64,000 bases of DNA. Source: Polynucleobacter sp. SHI8 (GTDB lineage Bacteria; Pseudomonadota; Gammaproteobacteria; Burkholderiales; Burkholderiaceae). Of the stretch, positions 44,090 through 52,438 are shown piece by piece. The translations under genes were made by a program, and so were the position numbers. Below the pieces are notes generated by a model, which had not been told where the DNA came from, made no database searches, and saw only the letters and a list, made by a program, of their open reading frames with translations. The first letter of the stretch is position 1, and every line of letters starts with the position of its first letter. The stretch is taken from assembly GCF_027944005.1 (NCBI RefSeq), contig NZ_AP027204.1, positions 372,001-436,000 on the forward strand. The letters run 5' to 3'.

Positions 44090-44952
44090 GATTGGGCCTT
44101 TTCTAGTAAACTTTTTTGAATGGCTCGACGTACATAAATTTTGATTAATTGACGTTTGTAAGCAGAAGAACCTCGAGCATCATCCTGGGGATCTATTGAA
44201 GTAGAGGCTAATTCGCCAGCTTCTTGAAGTAATTGATCCGATGGCGATTTGCCTTGTAAAAGATTTTCTACCGATAAAAGTCTCGTAGGCGTTTCTACAA
44301 CTGCACTAAGTACGATTTTGGGTGAGTCAAAAACTTGATTATTTAACTTTGAATTAATAGCCACGCCAAGCGTTGGCCAATCATCTACCACTCGCGTTGT
44401 ACATTTGATGTAAACACAGTGACGATTTTTGATAGAAGGAATAGAAATAGACTCGATGATTTCATCACTCTTTAATTTAGTGGTGTAGTAACCCTCATAG
44501 AATCCCTCAATGGGAATACTCCTAGAAGCATCTTTGCTTTTTATGTGAATCATTGCACCTAGAGCGGTCATTAATGGCGGCATATCCATATGCGGATCTC
44601 CATGCGCTAGAGCCCCACCAATACAAGCTACATTTCGGACTCGCACATTGGCTAAATGTTTCATTGTCTTAGAAATAACGCCAAAGTGATTTTGTACTAG
44701 ATTTGAATGCTCAATCTCACTTAGGGTTGTCATTGCAGGGATTAGTAAGTCACCATTATCATTCATGCTTATACCCTTGAGGATGTTGACTTTACTTAAG
44801 CTAATTAAGGATTCTGGTTCATAAACACCCGCTTTCATCATGAGCATTAAAGCAGTGCCACCTGACATAGGTTTGATTTGAGAATTATTGTCTGATAACA
44901 AAGATACAGTTTGTTCAATTGTTTCAGGAAATTGAATTTCAAATGGTTTCAT
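44086..44952 (-). CDS. FAD-binding subunit of a xanthine-dehydrogenase-family hydroxylase
   Basis: A 288-residue CoxM-like subunit. The two FAD-binding signatures are KPMSGGTALMLMMK at about residues 28-41 and ACIGGALAHGDPHMDMP at about 110-126; the C-terminal domain ends in RAIQKSLLEKA. It accepts electrons from the Fe-S subunit. It overlaps the Mo-subunit gene by 4 bp and follows the CoxG-like gene by 18 bp. Confidence 0.94.
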   Translation of the reverse strand: MKPFEIQFPETIEQTVSLLSDNNSQIKPMSGGTALMLMMKAGVYEPESLISLSKVNILKGISMNDNGDLLIPAMTTLSEIEHSNLVQNHFGVISKTMKHLANVRVRNVACIGGALAHGDPHMDMPPLMTALGAMIHIKSKDASRSIPIEGFYEGYYTTKLKSDEIIESISIPSIKNRHCVYIKCTTRVVDDWPTLGVAINSKLNNQVFDSPKIVLSAVVETPTRLLSVENLLQGKSPSDQLLQEAGELASTSIDPQDDARGSSAYKRQLIKIYVRRAIQKSLLEKAQS

Positions 44953-44970
44953 TTTGAGCCCTCATAAGAA

Positions 44971-45411
44971 CTAAACAAAAGCAGCTTGCAAATTTTTCGC
45001 GAACTGCTTTTCTAATTCCTTTGTTTTAGATTTAAGAACAGGCTGACCCATGCTGCCTAGCTTGCCAGTAAGTTTTAAATCAATTGAATATTGAATCATC
45101 GTTTTGTCATCAGCCTTGATGATGTTTGCTGATGAAATTGCAAGAAGTCGTCCAATCACACCAATTGGGTTTCCTTCTGTTTTTGCAGTAATTTTTTCAG
45201 GAAAGATATTTTCTGTGATTTCAACTAACACCTGAAACTTAAATTGAATGTATGCAACTTTGGTCGTTAAAATTGCCTTATAAGAATTTTCATTGATTTG
45301 CTCTAGATCGCTGACGCCCTCTACACATGAAGCAAAGAAAGGAACATCATTTAACTTATTAAAAACAGCCTCTTGAGGGGCGTCGACAAGTATTTCTCCA
45401 GAAAGAATCAT
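44971..45411 (-). CDS. SRPBCC/CoxG-like protein
   Basis: A 146-residue START-like fold protein of the CoxG type: LSGEILVDAPQEAVFNKLNDVPFFASCVEGVSDL at the N-terminus, KITAKTEGNPIGVIGRLLAISSANI in the middle, and KLTGKLGSMGQPVLKSKTKELEKQFAKNL at the end. CoxG proteins accompany molybdenum hydroxylases and help maturation or membrane anchoring of the complex. It is the first gene of the five-gene - strand operon ending with the aldehyde dehydrogenase. Confidence 0.88.
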   Translation of the reverse strand: MILSGEILVDAPQEAVFNKLNDVPFFASCVEGVSDLEQINENSYKAILTTKVAYIQFKFQVLVEITENIFPEKITAKTEGNPIGVIGRLLAISSANIIKADDKTMIQYSIDLKLTGKLGSMGQPVLKSKTKELEKQFAKNLQAAFV

Positions 45412-45498
45412 GTTATTTAGTTATATTAGGTAATAAAGGGTATTAGGGTGTTTATACATTTCCTAACCCATTCTATGGAATTTAAAAGAGCAAGTCTA

Positions 45499-45536
45499 AT
45501 GCTTAAATGATGATTCACCCTATCAAATTCAAGCAT
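45499..45536. promoter_or_regulatory. Candidate regulator site upstream of the CoxG/molybdenum-hydroxylase operon
   Basis: ATGCTTAA at 45499-45506 and the near-inverse TCAAGCAT at 45529-45536 lie in the 149 bp between LysR and the CoxG-like gene. The same octamer in inverted pair is found in the LysR divergent region. The match is suggestive only, since the octamer also occurs elsewhere in this AT-rich window. Confidence 0.25.
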
Positions 45537-45560
45537 AGCTAATTAAACTAGGGTAAACGA

Positions 45561-46490
45561 TTAGTCTATCAGTGTTGATCCAGGCCATTGATTGTCAATG
45601 ATGGATTGATGAATAATTTGCTTCAGTTCATCAACCACTTTTCGAACAGCTAAAGAAGGTTTACGAGTGACGGATAGAGCTAGAGATATTTGGCGGTTAA
45701 TTTCTGGGTCAATAATTGGAGCAGCAGTTAGTTTGCGTTCTTTGATATCCTCGAATACAACCAAGCCAGGGAGAATGGTGTAGCCCACATTGGATTGCAC
45801 GAGACTTTTTTGGGTATTCATAGAATTAGTCTCTGCAATAATATTTAAGTTAATCCCTGAAACTCCACAGGCATGATCCAACAAGGTTCTAAGACCATGT
45901 GGATGGGTTGGCATAATAAAACAGTGTTGTTTTAAATCTCGAAGTGAAACGGGACAATCCAATCTTAAATCGGCACTCGGTGGACCAACCACATATAGTT
46001 TTTCGTTAAGGAGTGGGGTAATTTCTATCGATGGTGAGGGTTTGTGAGCGTAAAGAAGCGCCATATCAACTTCATCATTTGCCAACCATTCTTGTAAATA
46101 GCCAACATAACCTACCAAGATACGAATAGAAAGATTTGGATATTGGGATTGAAGTGAGTTAATCAGTTTGCCAGCAATTAAATCACTTACGCTAGGTAAA
46201 AGCCCTACAACGACCGTGCCGCTGATGACTTGTGGCGAAGAAGAAATTTCATGTTTTGCCTGCTCTAGTTCGTCAAGCGCTTTTTTTGCCCTAATCATCA
46301 GTAAATGACCCGCATCAGTCAATTGCATACCGTGACCAACACGTTGAAATAGGGGGGCGCCTAAATCTTCCTCCAGCATTTGTATTTGCCTGGATAGCGC
46401 TGGTTGAACAATATGTAATTTTTCCGCCGCACGAGTCACACTTCCATAGGCTGCTACAGCTAAAAAAGTACGCAACTGTTTGATTTCCAA
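45561..46490 (-). CDS. LysR-type transcriptional regulator
   Basis: A 309-residue regulator if started at TTG 46490, which has GGGAG five bases upstream and gives the standard LysR N-terminus LEIKQLRTFLAVAAYGSVTRAAEKL. An in-frame ATG at 46532 would give 323 residues. The winged HTH covers about residues 2-60 (QPALSRQIQMLEEDLGAPLF); the effector domain starts at VVGLLPSVSDL. It lies between the molybdenum-hydroxylase operon, downstream on the same strand, and the divergent TPP-decarboxylase/UbiD cluster. It is the only DNA-binding regulator in the window. Confidence 0.92.
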   Translation of the reverse strand: MEIKQLRTFLAVAAYGSVTRAAEKLHIVQPALSRQIQMLEEDLGAPLFQRVGHGMQLTDAGHLLMIRAKKALDELEQAKHEISSSPQVISGTVVVGLLPSVSDLIAGKLINSLQSQYPNLSIRILVGYVGYLQEWLANDEVDMALLYAHKPSPSIEITPLLNEKLYVVGPPSADLRLDCPVSLRDLKQHCFIMPTHPHGLRTLLDHACGVSGINLNIIAETNSMNTQKSLVQSNVGYTILPGLVVFEDIKERKLTAAPIIDPEINRQISLALSVTRKPSLAVRKVVDELKQIIHQSIIDNQWPGSTLID

Positions 46491-46524
46491 AATCGCTCCC
46501 TGATTGATTAATGCACGGCTTATT

Positions 46525-46616
46525 TTAAGCATTGTAAAACCCTTGGAGACAATTATGTCGAAATTGGATACCTTAGAATTTTTTTTTCTATTGGACGAAT
46601 TTGAATTCATGCTTAA
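46525..46616. promoter_or_regulatory. Inverted octamer pair in the LysR divergent control region
   Basis: TTAAGCAT at 46525-46532 and ATGCTTAA at 46609-46616 form an exact inverted pair 84 bp apart, between the LysR gene and the divergent TPP gene. LysR proteins often bind two spaced sites in such regions. The left copy would be coding if LysR began at ATG 46532. Confidence 0.3.
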
Positions 46617-46646
46617 TACTCTGAACATATTTATATTAGGAAAAAT

Positions 46647-47186
46647 ATGGACTCACCAGAACAATCCTTGATTCATCCGTGGAAAGATGAAATCTTTCAA
46701 ATTTTCAAAACTGGCGGCGTTAGCCAAGTAGCCTATGTCCCTGATGCGGGCCACGCTCAAGTTATTAATAATGTATGGGCTGATAAAGAAATGGTTGCCA
46801 TACCAGTAACTACTGAAGAAGAGGGTGTCGCAAGTGTTTGTGGTGCTTGGTTGGGGGGGCAACGTGCAGTATTGTTGATGCAAAGTAGTGGAGTTGGTAA
46901 TTGTGTAAATATGTTCTCAATTATCAATAATTGTAGGTTCCCATTTCTCACCCTCGTGACTATGCGTGGCGAATGGGCGGAATTTAATCAATGGCAAACA
47001 CCAATGGGAAGTGCTACAGAAGAAGCATTCAAAATGATGGGAATTAATGTTCTTCGGGCAGATCAGCCGGAGAAAGTTGGGGAAGTAGTCAGTGCAGGCT
47101 TTGATGCTGCATTTGAAGGAGGAGACGCAGTAGCAATATTATTATCACAAAGTTTAATTGGTCGTAAGAAATGGGGTGTTAAATGA
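46647..47186 (+). CDS. TPP-dependent decarboxylase alpha subunit (sulfopyruvate/phosphonopyruvate decarboxylase-like)
   Basis: A 179-residue protein equal to the N-terminal (pyrimidine-binding) domain of a ThDP enzyme. TTEEEGVASVCGAWLGG holds the activating Glu (57-59), and LLMQSSGVGNCVNMFS and LVTMRGEW follow. It is split from its pyrophosphate-binding half, which is the next gene with a 4-bp overlap (ATGA). This two-subunit layout is that of ComD/ComE-type sulfopyruvate decarboxylase. It would decarboxylate a 2-oxo acid to an aldehyde. It is divergent from LysR. Confidence 0.88.
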   Translation: MDSPEQSLIHPWKDEIFQIFKTGGVSQVAYVPDAGHAQVINNVWADKEMVAIPVTTEEEGVASVCGAWLGGQRAVLLMQSSGVGNCVNMFSIINNCRFPFLTLVTMRGEWAEFNQWQTPMGSATEEAFKMMGINVLRADQPEKVGEVVSAGFDAAFEGGDAVAILLSQSLIGRKKWGVK

Positions 47187-47785
47187 ACACTACTTCCTCA
47201 TCAAGTTATGGAGAAATAGATCGTCGGGTATTTGTAAAAAAATTAATAGACGCATGCCCAGAGGCCTTAATAGTAACAGGCCTCGGTTCACCATCCTATG
47301 ATGTATTTGCAGCAGGAGATAGAGACAGAAATTTTTATCTGTGGGGCGCAATGGGGGGCGCTTCAGCAATGGCATTAGGATTAGCTATTGCTCAACCCCA
47401 AAAACCTGTATTGGTTATTACAGGCGATGGAGAACAGTTAATGGGCTTAGGTAATTTAGCAAGTATTGGAGCCCAAAAAATAAAAAACTTATCCATCGTA
47501 GTTTTAGATAATGGGCATTACGCAGAGACGGGCATGCAAAAAAGTCATACATCATTTGGTACTGACTTAGTTGGAGTGGCTTTATCTTGCGGTCTAGATT
47601 GGGCATTTAAGGTAAAAGATATGGATGCGATATCAACAATCGCAAGCCATGTGAATACCAAAAATGGTACAGGGTTAGCAAACGTGTTGATTAAAGCTGA
47701 AGAATATCCTAAGGCCCTACCTCCACGAGATGGAGTTTATATTAAAAACAGATTTAGATCTGCTTTAGGTTTTAAACCGTTCTGA
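47183..47785 (+). CDS. TPP-dependent decarboxylase beta subunit
   Basis: A 200-residue protein equal to the C-terminal ThDP-binding domain. GDGE at 81-84 starts the Mg/pyrophosphate motif, which ends in LDNGHYAETG about 30 residues later; LWGAMGGASAMALGLAIAQP precedes it. It overlaps the alpha-subunit gene by 4 bp, which usually means coupled translation and a complex of equal parts. The substrate is unknown. Absence of sulfolactate or phosphonate genes nearby argues against the two best-known activities. Confidence 0.88.
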   Translation: MNTTSSSSYGEIDRRVFVKKLIDACPEALIVTGLGSPSYDVFAAGDRDRNFYLWGAMGGASAMALGLAIAQPQKPVLVITGDGEQLMGLGNLASIGAQKIKNLSIVVLDNGHYAETGMQKSHTSFGTDLVGVALSCGLDWAFKVKDMDAISTIASHVNTKNGTGLANVLIKAEEYPKALPPRDGVYIKNRFRSALGFKPF

Positions 47786-47814
47786 TTAAAATTTATCGTA
47801 GGTAAAAATTTGCT

Positions 47815-48798
47815 ATGAATAGATTACAGGTAATAAAAAAAACTATTTTGTTATTACCGTTTATTTGGTTTTTAGTACCCTGTTATGGCCAATCAAACTG
47901 GCCAAATAAACCCGTAAAAATTGTTGTTCCTTGGGCTACTGGTGGAGTGACAGATACTCTGGCGAGATTTATTGCGAATAAATTAACGATCAGCTTTAAA
48001 AGTCCATTTATTGTAGAAAATCATCCTGGGGCAGGAGGAATTATCGGCTCAGATTTAGTGGCAAAAGCTGCGCCTGATGGCTATACACTGGTGGCATCTG
48101 GTATGGCCTCTCACGTCATTACACCAAATCTCGCAAGTACACCTTTTGACCCTATGAAAAGTTTTACCCATATTGTTAACTTGGGAGGTCCCCCATTAGT
48201 AATGGTCATTCATCCAAGTTTAAAAGTAAAAGACGTAAAAGAACTTGTGGTCTTAGCAAATAAACAAAATGGTGGAATGAGTTACGCATCTCCCGGTTCG
48301 GGGACACATAACCATTTAATAGGTGAACTTTTTAAGTTAAAAACAAATGCAAATCTAGTTCATATTTCTTACAAAGGTGGAGGACCTGCTTTATTAGATT
48401 TAATTAGCGGGCACGTTCAAGTAGGATTTTTGACTCTAACAACAGCGGCTACTAATATTAAAGCTGGAAAGTTAAGGGCTTTAGCAATTTCTTCACAACA
48501 AAGACTGAGTGACTATCCTCAAGTTCCCACTTTTAATGAATTAGGTTATCCGTCCCTGACGACTTATAACTGGTCGGGGTTATCTGGCCCTGCTGGCATG
48601 AACCCTAATATAGTCAATAGAATTAATGAAGAAGTGATCAAAGCATTACGTGAGAAAGATGCTCGAGAACAGTTGGGTAGTGAAGGTATAGCTGAAGTTA
48701 CAGAAATGAATCCAGAAGCATTTACAGTATTTTTCCAGAAAGAAATTACTCAATGGGCACCTGTTGCAAAATCCATTAACACGAAGTTAGGAAATTAA
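47815..48798 (+). CDS. Bug family TTT solute-binding protein
   Basis: A 327-residue secreted protein with signal region MNRLQVIKKTILLLPFIWFLVPCYGQ. Loops: VPWATGGVTDTLAR, ENHPGAGGIIGSDLV, APDGYT, FDPMKSFTHI, HISYKGGGPALLDLISGHV. A His replaces the usual Lys/Arg in ENxPG and Trp is in the first loop, suggesting a distinct pocket. It follows the split TPP decarboxylase by 29 bp and precedes another Bug gene by 29 bp, in a cluster divergent from LysR. Confidence 0.95.
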   Translation: MNRLQVIKKTILLLPFIWFLVPCYGQSNWPNKPVKIVVPWATGGVTDTLARFIANKLTISFKSPFIVENHPGAGGIIGSDLVAKAAPDGYTLVASGMASHVITPNLASTPFDPMKSFTHIVNLGGPPLVMVIHPSLKVKDVKELVVLANKQNGGMSYASPGSGTHNHLIGELFKLKTNANLVHISYKGGGPALLDLISGHVQVGFLTLTTAATNIKAGKLRALAISSQQRLSDYPQVPTFNELGYPSLTTYNWSGLSGPAGMNPNIVNRINEEVIKALREKDAREQLGSEGIAEVTEMNPEAFTVFFQKEITQWAPVAKSINTKLGN

Positions 48799-48827
48799 GT
48801 ATTTTTACTTTAGTCAGAGGATCGTTC

Positions 48828-49826
48828 ATGAACTCCATCACTCGCTTGACCAATCAATCTCTGATTAAGAGAATAAGTCTTTTCATGATCTTGACAGCTT
48901 GCGGGTCTATTTCCATCGTTGCAAGAGCTCAAAATCAGACTTCAAACGATACGATTAAATTAATTGTGATTACTGCAGCTGGCGGGGCTGCAGATCAAGC
49001 AGCCAGAATTGTTGCAGAAAAATTAGGCCCCGCCTTAAATAAAAATATTATTGTCGAGAACAAGCCTGGAGCAGGAGGTAACATTGCCTCCAGGTTTGTG
49101 GCTAGCGCAAAGCCAGACGGCCTTACATTTTTAATGACATCGAATAATCATACGATTAATCCATTTATATATAAAGATCCAGGTTACGCAACATTGTCAG
49201 ATCTGTTACCTGTTGTGCAAGTCGCGCGAGGACCTACAGTGATCGCTGTTCATCCACAAACATCTTTTAATTCTATGAAAGAATTAATTACCCTTTCACA
49301 AACTAAGCCAGTAAGTTATGGATCGATTGGTGTAGGTAGTGCAGCGCATCTAGTAGGAGAGTGTTTAAAGCCAGTTACTGGTGCGAAATTCGAGCATGTT
49401 CCCTATAAAGGTGGGGCTCCCGCTGTGTTTGATGCGGTTGCAGGGCATATTCCGTTAGTGATGTCTTCTTTAGCGTCATTGGGCCCATATATTAAGTCAG
49501 GGAAGTTACGAGCTTTAGCAGTATCTTCCGCAGAAAGATGGCCAGGATATAACGAAATACCGACGCTGAATGAATTAGGAATGGGGGAGTGTACTTATGA
49601 TATTTGGTTAGGGATAGTAGCTCCAAAAGGAACGCCCGCAAGTATGATTAATAGTATGAATAGCGAAATTAGTTCATTGCTAAAGACAAAAGAAATGCAA
49701 GAAAAGATTTTGGGGATGGGGTATATGCCCGTTGGTAATACTGTTAAAGAATTTGATGATATGGTACGGAGTGATATCAATAAAACATCCAAAATGATTA
49801 AAGGTATGCAGGTCCAAGTTGAATAA
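48828..49826 (+). CDS. Bug family TTT solute-binding protein
   Basis: A 332-residue secreted protein; the signal helix lies at about residues 17-34 (LFMILTACGSISIVARAQ). Loops: VITAAGGAADQAARI, ENKPGAGGNIASRF, HVPYKGGAPAVFDAVAGHI. PDGYT has become PDGLT, and the YDPxKDF segment is replaced by YATLSDLLPV. It is the second of a tandem Bug pair and is followed 22 bp later by a deacetylase-fold gene, matching the Bug-deacetylase pair at 18709-20629. Confidence 0.95.
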   Translation: MNSITRLTNQSLIKRISLFMILTACGSISIVARAQNQTSNDTIKLIVITAAGGAADQAARIVAEKLGPALNKNIIVENKPGAGGNIASRFVASAKPDGLTFLMTSNNHTINPFIYKDPGYATLSDLLPVVQVARGPTVIAVHPQTSFNSMKELITLSQTKPVSYGSIGVGSAAHLVGECLKPVTGAKFEHVPYKGGAPAVFDAVAGHIPLVMSSLASLGPYIKSGKLRALAVSSAERWPGYNEIPTLNELGMGECTYDIWLGIVAPKGTPASMINSMNSEISSLLKTKEMQEKILGMGYMPVGNTVKEFDDMVRSDINKTSKMIKGMQVQVE

Positions 49827-49848
49827 TTAAATTAAAAAGGAAGTAATC

Positions 49849-50676
49849 ATGCAAAGTGTAGATTGGGTTTGGCCAAAGAATAAAAAAATCGCAGTTGTTT
49901 TTAATGTTTGTTTAGAAGCTTGGTCAGATGGTAAAGCTCCAGGTATTAGTCCAATGGGTAATCCGTTGCCTGCAGGGTATCTTGATAATATGGCGATTTC
50001 ATGGGCATCTTATGGGCCTAAAAAAGGAATCTATAGAATCTTAGATAGCTTTGCTAAATATGGCGCTAAATCAAGCATGATGGTAAACGGCATCATTGCT
50101 GAGCGCCATCCAGAAGCTGTCAAAGCAACTGCACAGGGTGGTCATGAAATACTTTCACACTCTTATGCAATGGATGTAATCCCGGTGATGCTCACTGAAG
50201 ATGAAGAGAAAAAGAATATTGAGCGTTGCACGCAGTTATTGAGTAATGCGGCTGGGGCTCCTATCAAAGGGTGGTTAAGCCCTAGGGGTACTCCAAGCGC
50301 ACATTCTGCAAAATTTTTAGCGCAGGCTGGATATACATGGCATGGCGATGTTTTTGATTCCGATTTACCATATATTCAAGAGTTTGATGGCAAGAAAATT
50401 GTTGCTATCCCTCTAGGAACGGATGTGAATGATATGCCGTTTATGAAGTTTGGTAATCCACCTGAACTGATGTTGCAATCATTTATGCAAAATTTAGATA
50501 TTGCTAGAGAGCAAGATGAAGTTTGTATTATTGATGTCACAAGTCACGCACATATCTTTGGAAGGCCTAGAGGCGCTTATTTCTATGAAAAGATTATTCA
50601 AGCAGCTACAAGTGCAGAGGATGTTTGGGTTGGGACTCGCCTTGAAATAGCGCAGCATATCCTTTCTAAGAAATGA
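49849..50676 (+). CDS. Polysaccharide deacetylase (NodB/PuuE-like) family protein
   Basis: A 275-residue NodB-fold enzyme with AAGGAAG before ATG 49849. WPKNKKIAVVFNVCLEAWSDG opens it; the NodB Asp pair is missing. GHEILSHSYAMDVIP shows HSxxxD where canonical enzymes have HSxxH, and GWLSPRGTPSAHS matches the family RxP region. It lacks a signal peptide and is probably a cytoplasmic amidase-type hydrolase. It is a distant paralogue of the protein at 19724, also next to a Bug gene. The next gene, UbiD, overlaps by 4 bp. Confidence 0.83.
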   Translation: MQSVDWVWPKNKKIAVVFNVCLEAWSDGKAPGISPMGNPLPAGYLDNMAISWASYGPKKGIYRILDSFAKYGAKSSMMVNGIIAERHPEAVKATAQGGHEILSHSYAMDVIPVMLTEDEEKKNIERCTQLLSNAAGAPIKGWLSPRGTPSAHSAKFLAQAGYTWHGDVFDSDLPYIQEFDGKKIVAIPLGTDVNDMPFMKFGNPPELMLQSFMQNLDIAREQDEVCIIDVTSHAHIFGRPRGAYFYEKIIQAATSAEDVWVGTRLEIAQHILSKK

Positions 50677-52121
50677 ACACCGCACTCAATCCTTTAGATC
50701 TTCGGGTATGGCTTGAACATATTCAGAAATTAGGTGAGTTAGATTTGTGTTTAGGGGCTAAGGCTGATTTAGAAATCGGTGCTATTAGTCAATTAAACGT
50801 CAAGCGAAGTAACCATAAAGCATTAATGTTTGATGAAATACCTGGATACGCTAATGGTTATCGAGTCATCACCGGCACTACAGGCAGCAAAAGAAGATTA
50901 GCCTCGATTCTACGATTGCCAGATCCAGACTCACATCAAGCGCTGATAGAGTCATTAAGAGATAAGCCTGCTCAATGGCAATCTACAGCCCATCAATATT
51001 CACCTGTGCAGGTGTCGGATGGGCCTGTTTTAGAAAACACCATGATCGGTCAAGATGTTAATCTCCTTCAATTTCCTGCTGTTCAATGGAATAAAAATGA
51101 TGGGGGTAAATACATTGGTACAGGTTGTTCGGTAATTACTAAAGATTTAGAGTCTGGTTGGGTCAATGTGGGGACGTATCGAGTGATGCTACACGATAAA
51201 AATCGTGTTGGATTAATGATGATTCCAGGAAAGCATGGGGATATTCAGCATGCGAAATATAAAGAGGCTAAAAAACCTTTTCCTGTGGCGATTGTTTTGG
51301 GGGCCGATCCATTAAGTTACCTGATCTCAGGTATTGAAGTGCCATATGAGGTTTCTGAGTTGAACTATATGGGGGCTATTTTGGGACAGTCACTGTCTGT
51401 GATAAACGGCGATGTGACTGGACTGCCTTTCCCCAGTGCCGCAGAATTAGTTTTAGAAGGTTGGGTTTATCCAGAAGATCAATTGCCCGAAGGACCCTTT
51501 GGAGAATTTTTAGGATATTACACTTCAGAGGCTTCATTAGCATCAGTAGTTACGGTAGAAAAAGTTTACTTTAGAAACCAACCCATTATCTTAGGTAGTC
51601 CACCATCTAAGCCACCTAATGACTATTCGTATTCAAAATCAGTTATGCGTTCAGCGCTACTGTTTAATTCTTTAGTGGCGTCTGGTGTACCTAATGTCCA
51701 AAGTGTGTGGGCTCATGAAATTGGTGGATCTCGCATGTTTAATGTGGTTTCAATTAAACAAAAATATGCAGGACATGCTAAACAAGCGGGACACATTTTA
51801 AGTCAATGTGGAGTAGGGGCATATATGTCACGCTATTCCATCGTGGTTGATGAAGATATTGATCCATCAAATTTAAATGAAGTGATGTGGGCAGTTGCAA
51901 CACGCTCTGACCCAGTAAGAGATATTGATTTTATTCAAAGAGGTGTGGGTTCACAAAGCGACCCATTAAGTGTATTTAACACGTCTAAAGTACATTTTGC
52001 ATCCAAGGCGATTATTGATGCATGCCGGCCTTATGAGTATTTAAATAATTTTCCAAAAGTGGTAGATGTGAGTAAAGACATCGAAGATTTAGTAAGAAAA
52101 AAGTGGCCCAATTTATTTTAA
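50673..52121 (+). CDS. UbiD family prenylated-FMN-dependent decarboxylase
   Basis: A 482-residue UbiD-family enzyme of full length. AELVLEGWVYPEDQLPEGPFGEFLGYY (about residues 253-279) holds the acidic pair of the catalytic network. The upstream part has TGTTGSKRRLASIL and GTYRVMLHDKNRVGLMM with a conserved Arg. It reversibly decarboxylates aromatic or unsaturated acids and needs prenylated FMN, normally made by UbiX; no ubiX gene is adjacent. It overlaps the deacetylase-fold gene by 4 bp, so both belong to one catabolic operon. Confidence 0.92.
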   Translation: MNTALNPLDLRVWLEHIQKLGELDLCLGAKADLEIGAISQLNVKRSNHKALMFDEIPGYANGYRVITGTTGSKRRLASILRLPDPDSHQALIESLRDKPAQWQSTAHQYSPVQVSDGPVLENTMIGQDVNLLQFPAVQWNKNDGGKYIGTGCSVITKDLESGWVNVGTYRVMLHDKNRVGLMMIPGKHGDIQHAKYKEAKKPFPVAIVLGADPLSYLISGIEVPYEVSELNYMGAILGQSLSVINGDVTGLPFPSAAELVLEGWVYPEDQLPEGPFGEFLGYYTSEASLASVVTVEKVYFRNQPIILGSPPSKPPNDYSYSKSVMRSALLFNSLVASGVPNVQSVWAHEIGGSRMFNVVSIKQKYAGHAKQAGHILSQCGVGAYMSRYSIVVDEDIDPSNLNEVMWAVATRSDPVRDIDFIQRGVGSQSDPLSVFNTSKVHFASKAIIDACRPYEYLNNFPKVVDVSKDIEDLVRKKWPNLF

Positions 52122-52149
52122 AAAGTGCATAACATCAGGAGAAATTACC

Positions 52150-52437
52150 ATGCCAGCATATTTAGTTTCATTAATCACAGTTACCAATCCAGAAAAATTT
52201 AAAGAGTATGCCAGTTTAACTGCAGCCGCAACTGAAAAATTTAACGCTAAATTTGTCACTAGAGGAGGCGGTCTTGAAGTGGTTGAAGGAAGCATGCCTC
52301 ATGCAAGAGTTGTTATTTCAGAATTTAAAGATAGAGAAACTGCAAAAGCTTTTTTTGAATCGCCAGAATATTTATTGGCAAAAGAAAAAAGAATTGGAGC
52401 TTGTGACTTCAACGCATTTATTGTTGATGGAATATAA
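52150..52437 (+). CDS. DUF1330 domain protein (small dimeric alpha/beta barrel)
   Basis: A 95-residue protein with GGAG before ATG 52150. MPAYLVSLITVTNPEKFKEY, RGGGLEVVEGSMPHARVVISEFKDRETAKAFFESPEY are typical of DUF1330, a ferredoxin-like fold related to monooxygenase-type ABM domains. The function is unknown; members often sit in catabolic operons and may act on small reactive intermediates. It ends the + strand cluster and meets the next Bug gene tail to tail with 1 bp between stops. Confidence 0.9.
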   Translation: MPAYLVSLITVTNPEKFKEYASLTAAATEKFNAKFVTRGGGLEVVEGSMPHARVVISEFKDRETAKAFFESPEYLLAKEKRIGACDFNAFIVDGI

Positions 52438-52438
52438 G

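Noticed and set aside
41822..45411. Reading the Mo-hydroxylase operon as CO dehydrogenase because of the CoxG/CoxS/CoxM-like genes
   Set aside because: The large subunit lacks the AYRCSFR-type active-site loop, so a generic heterocycle or aldehyde hydroxylase is better supported.
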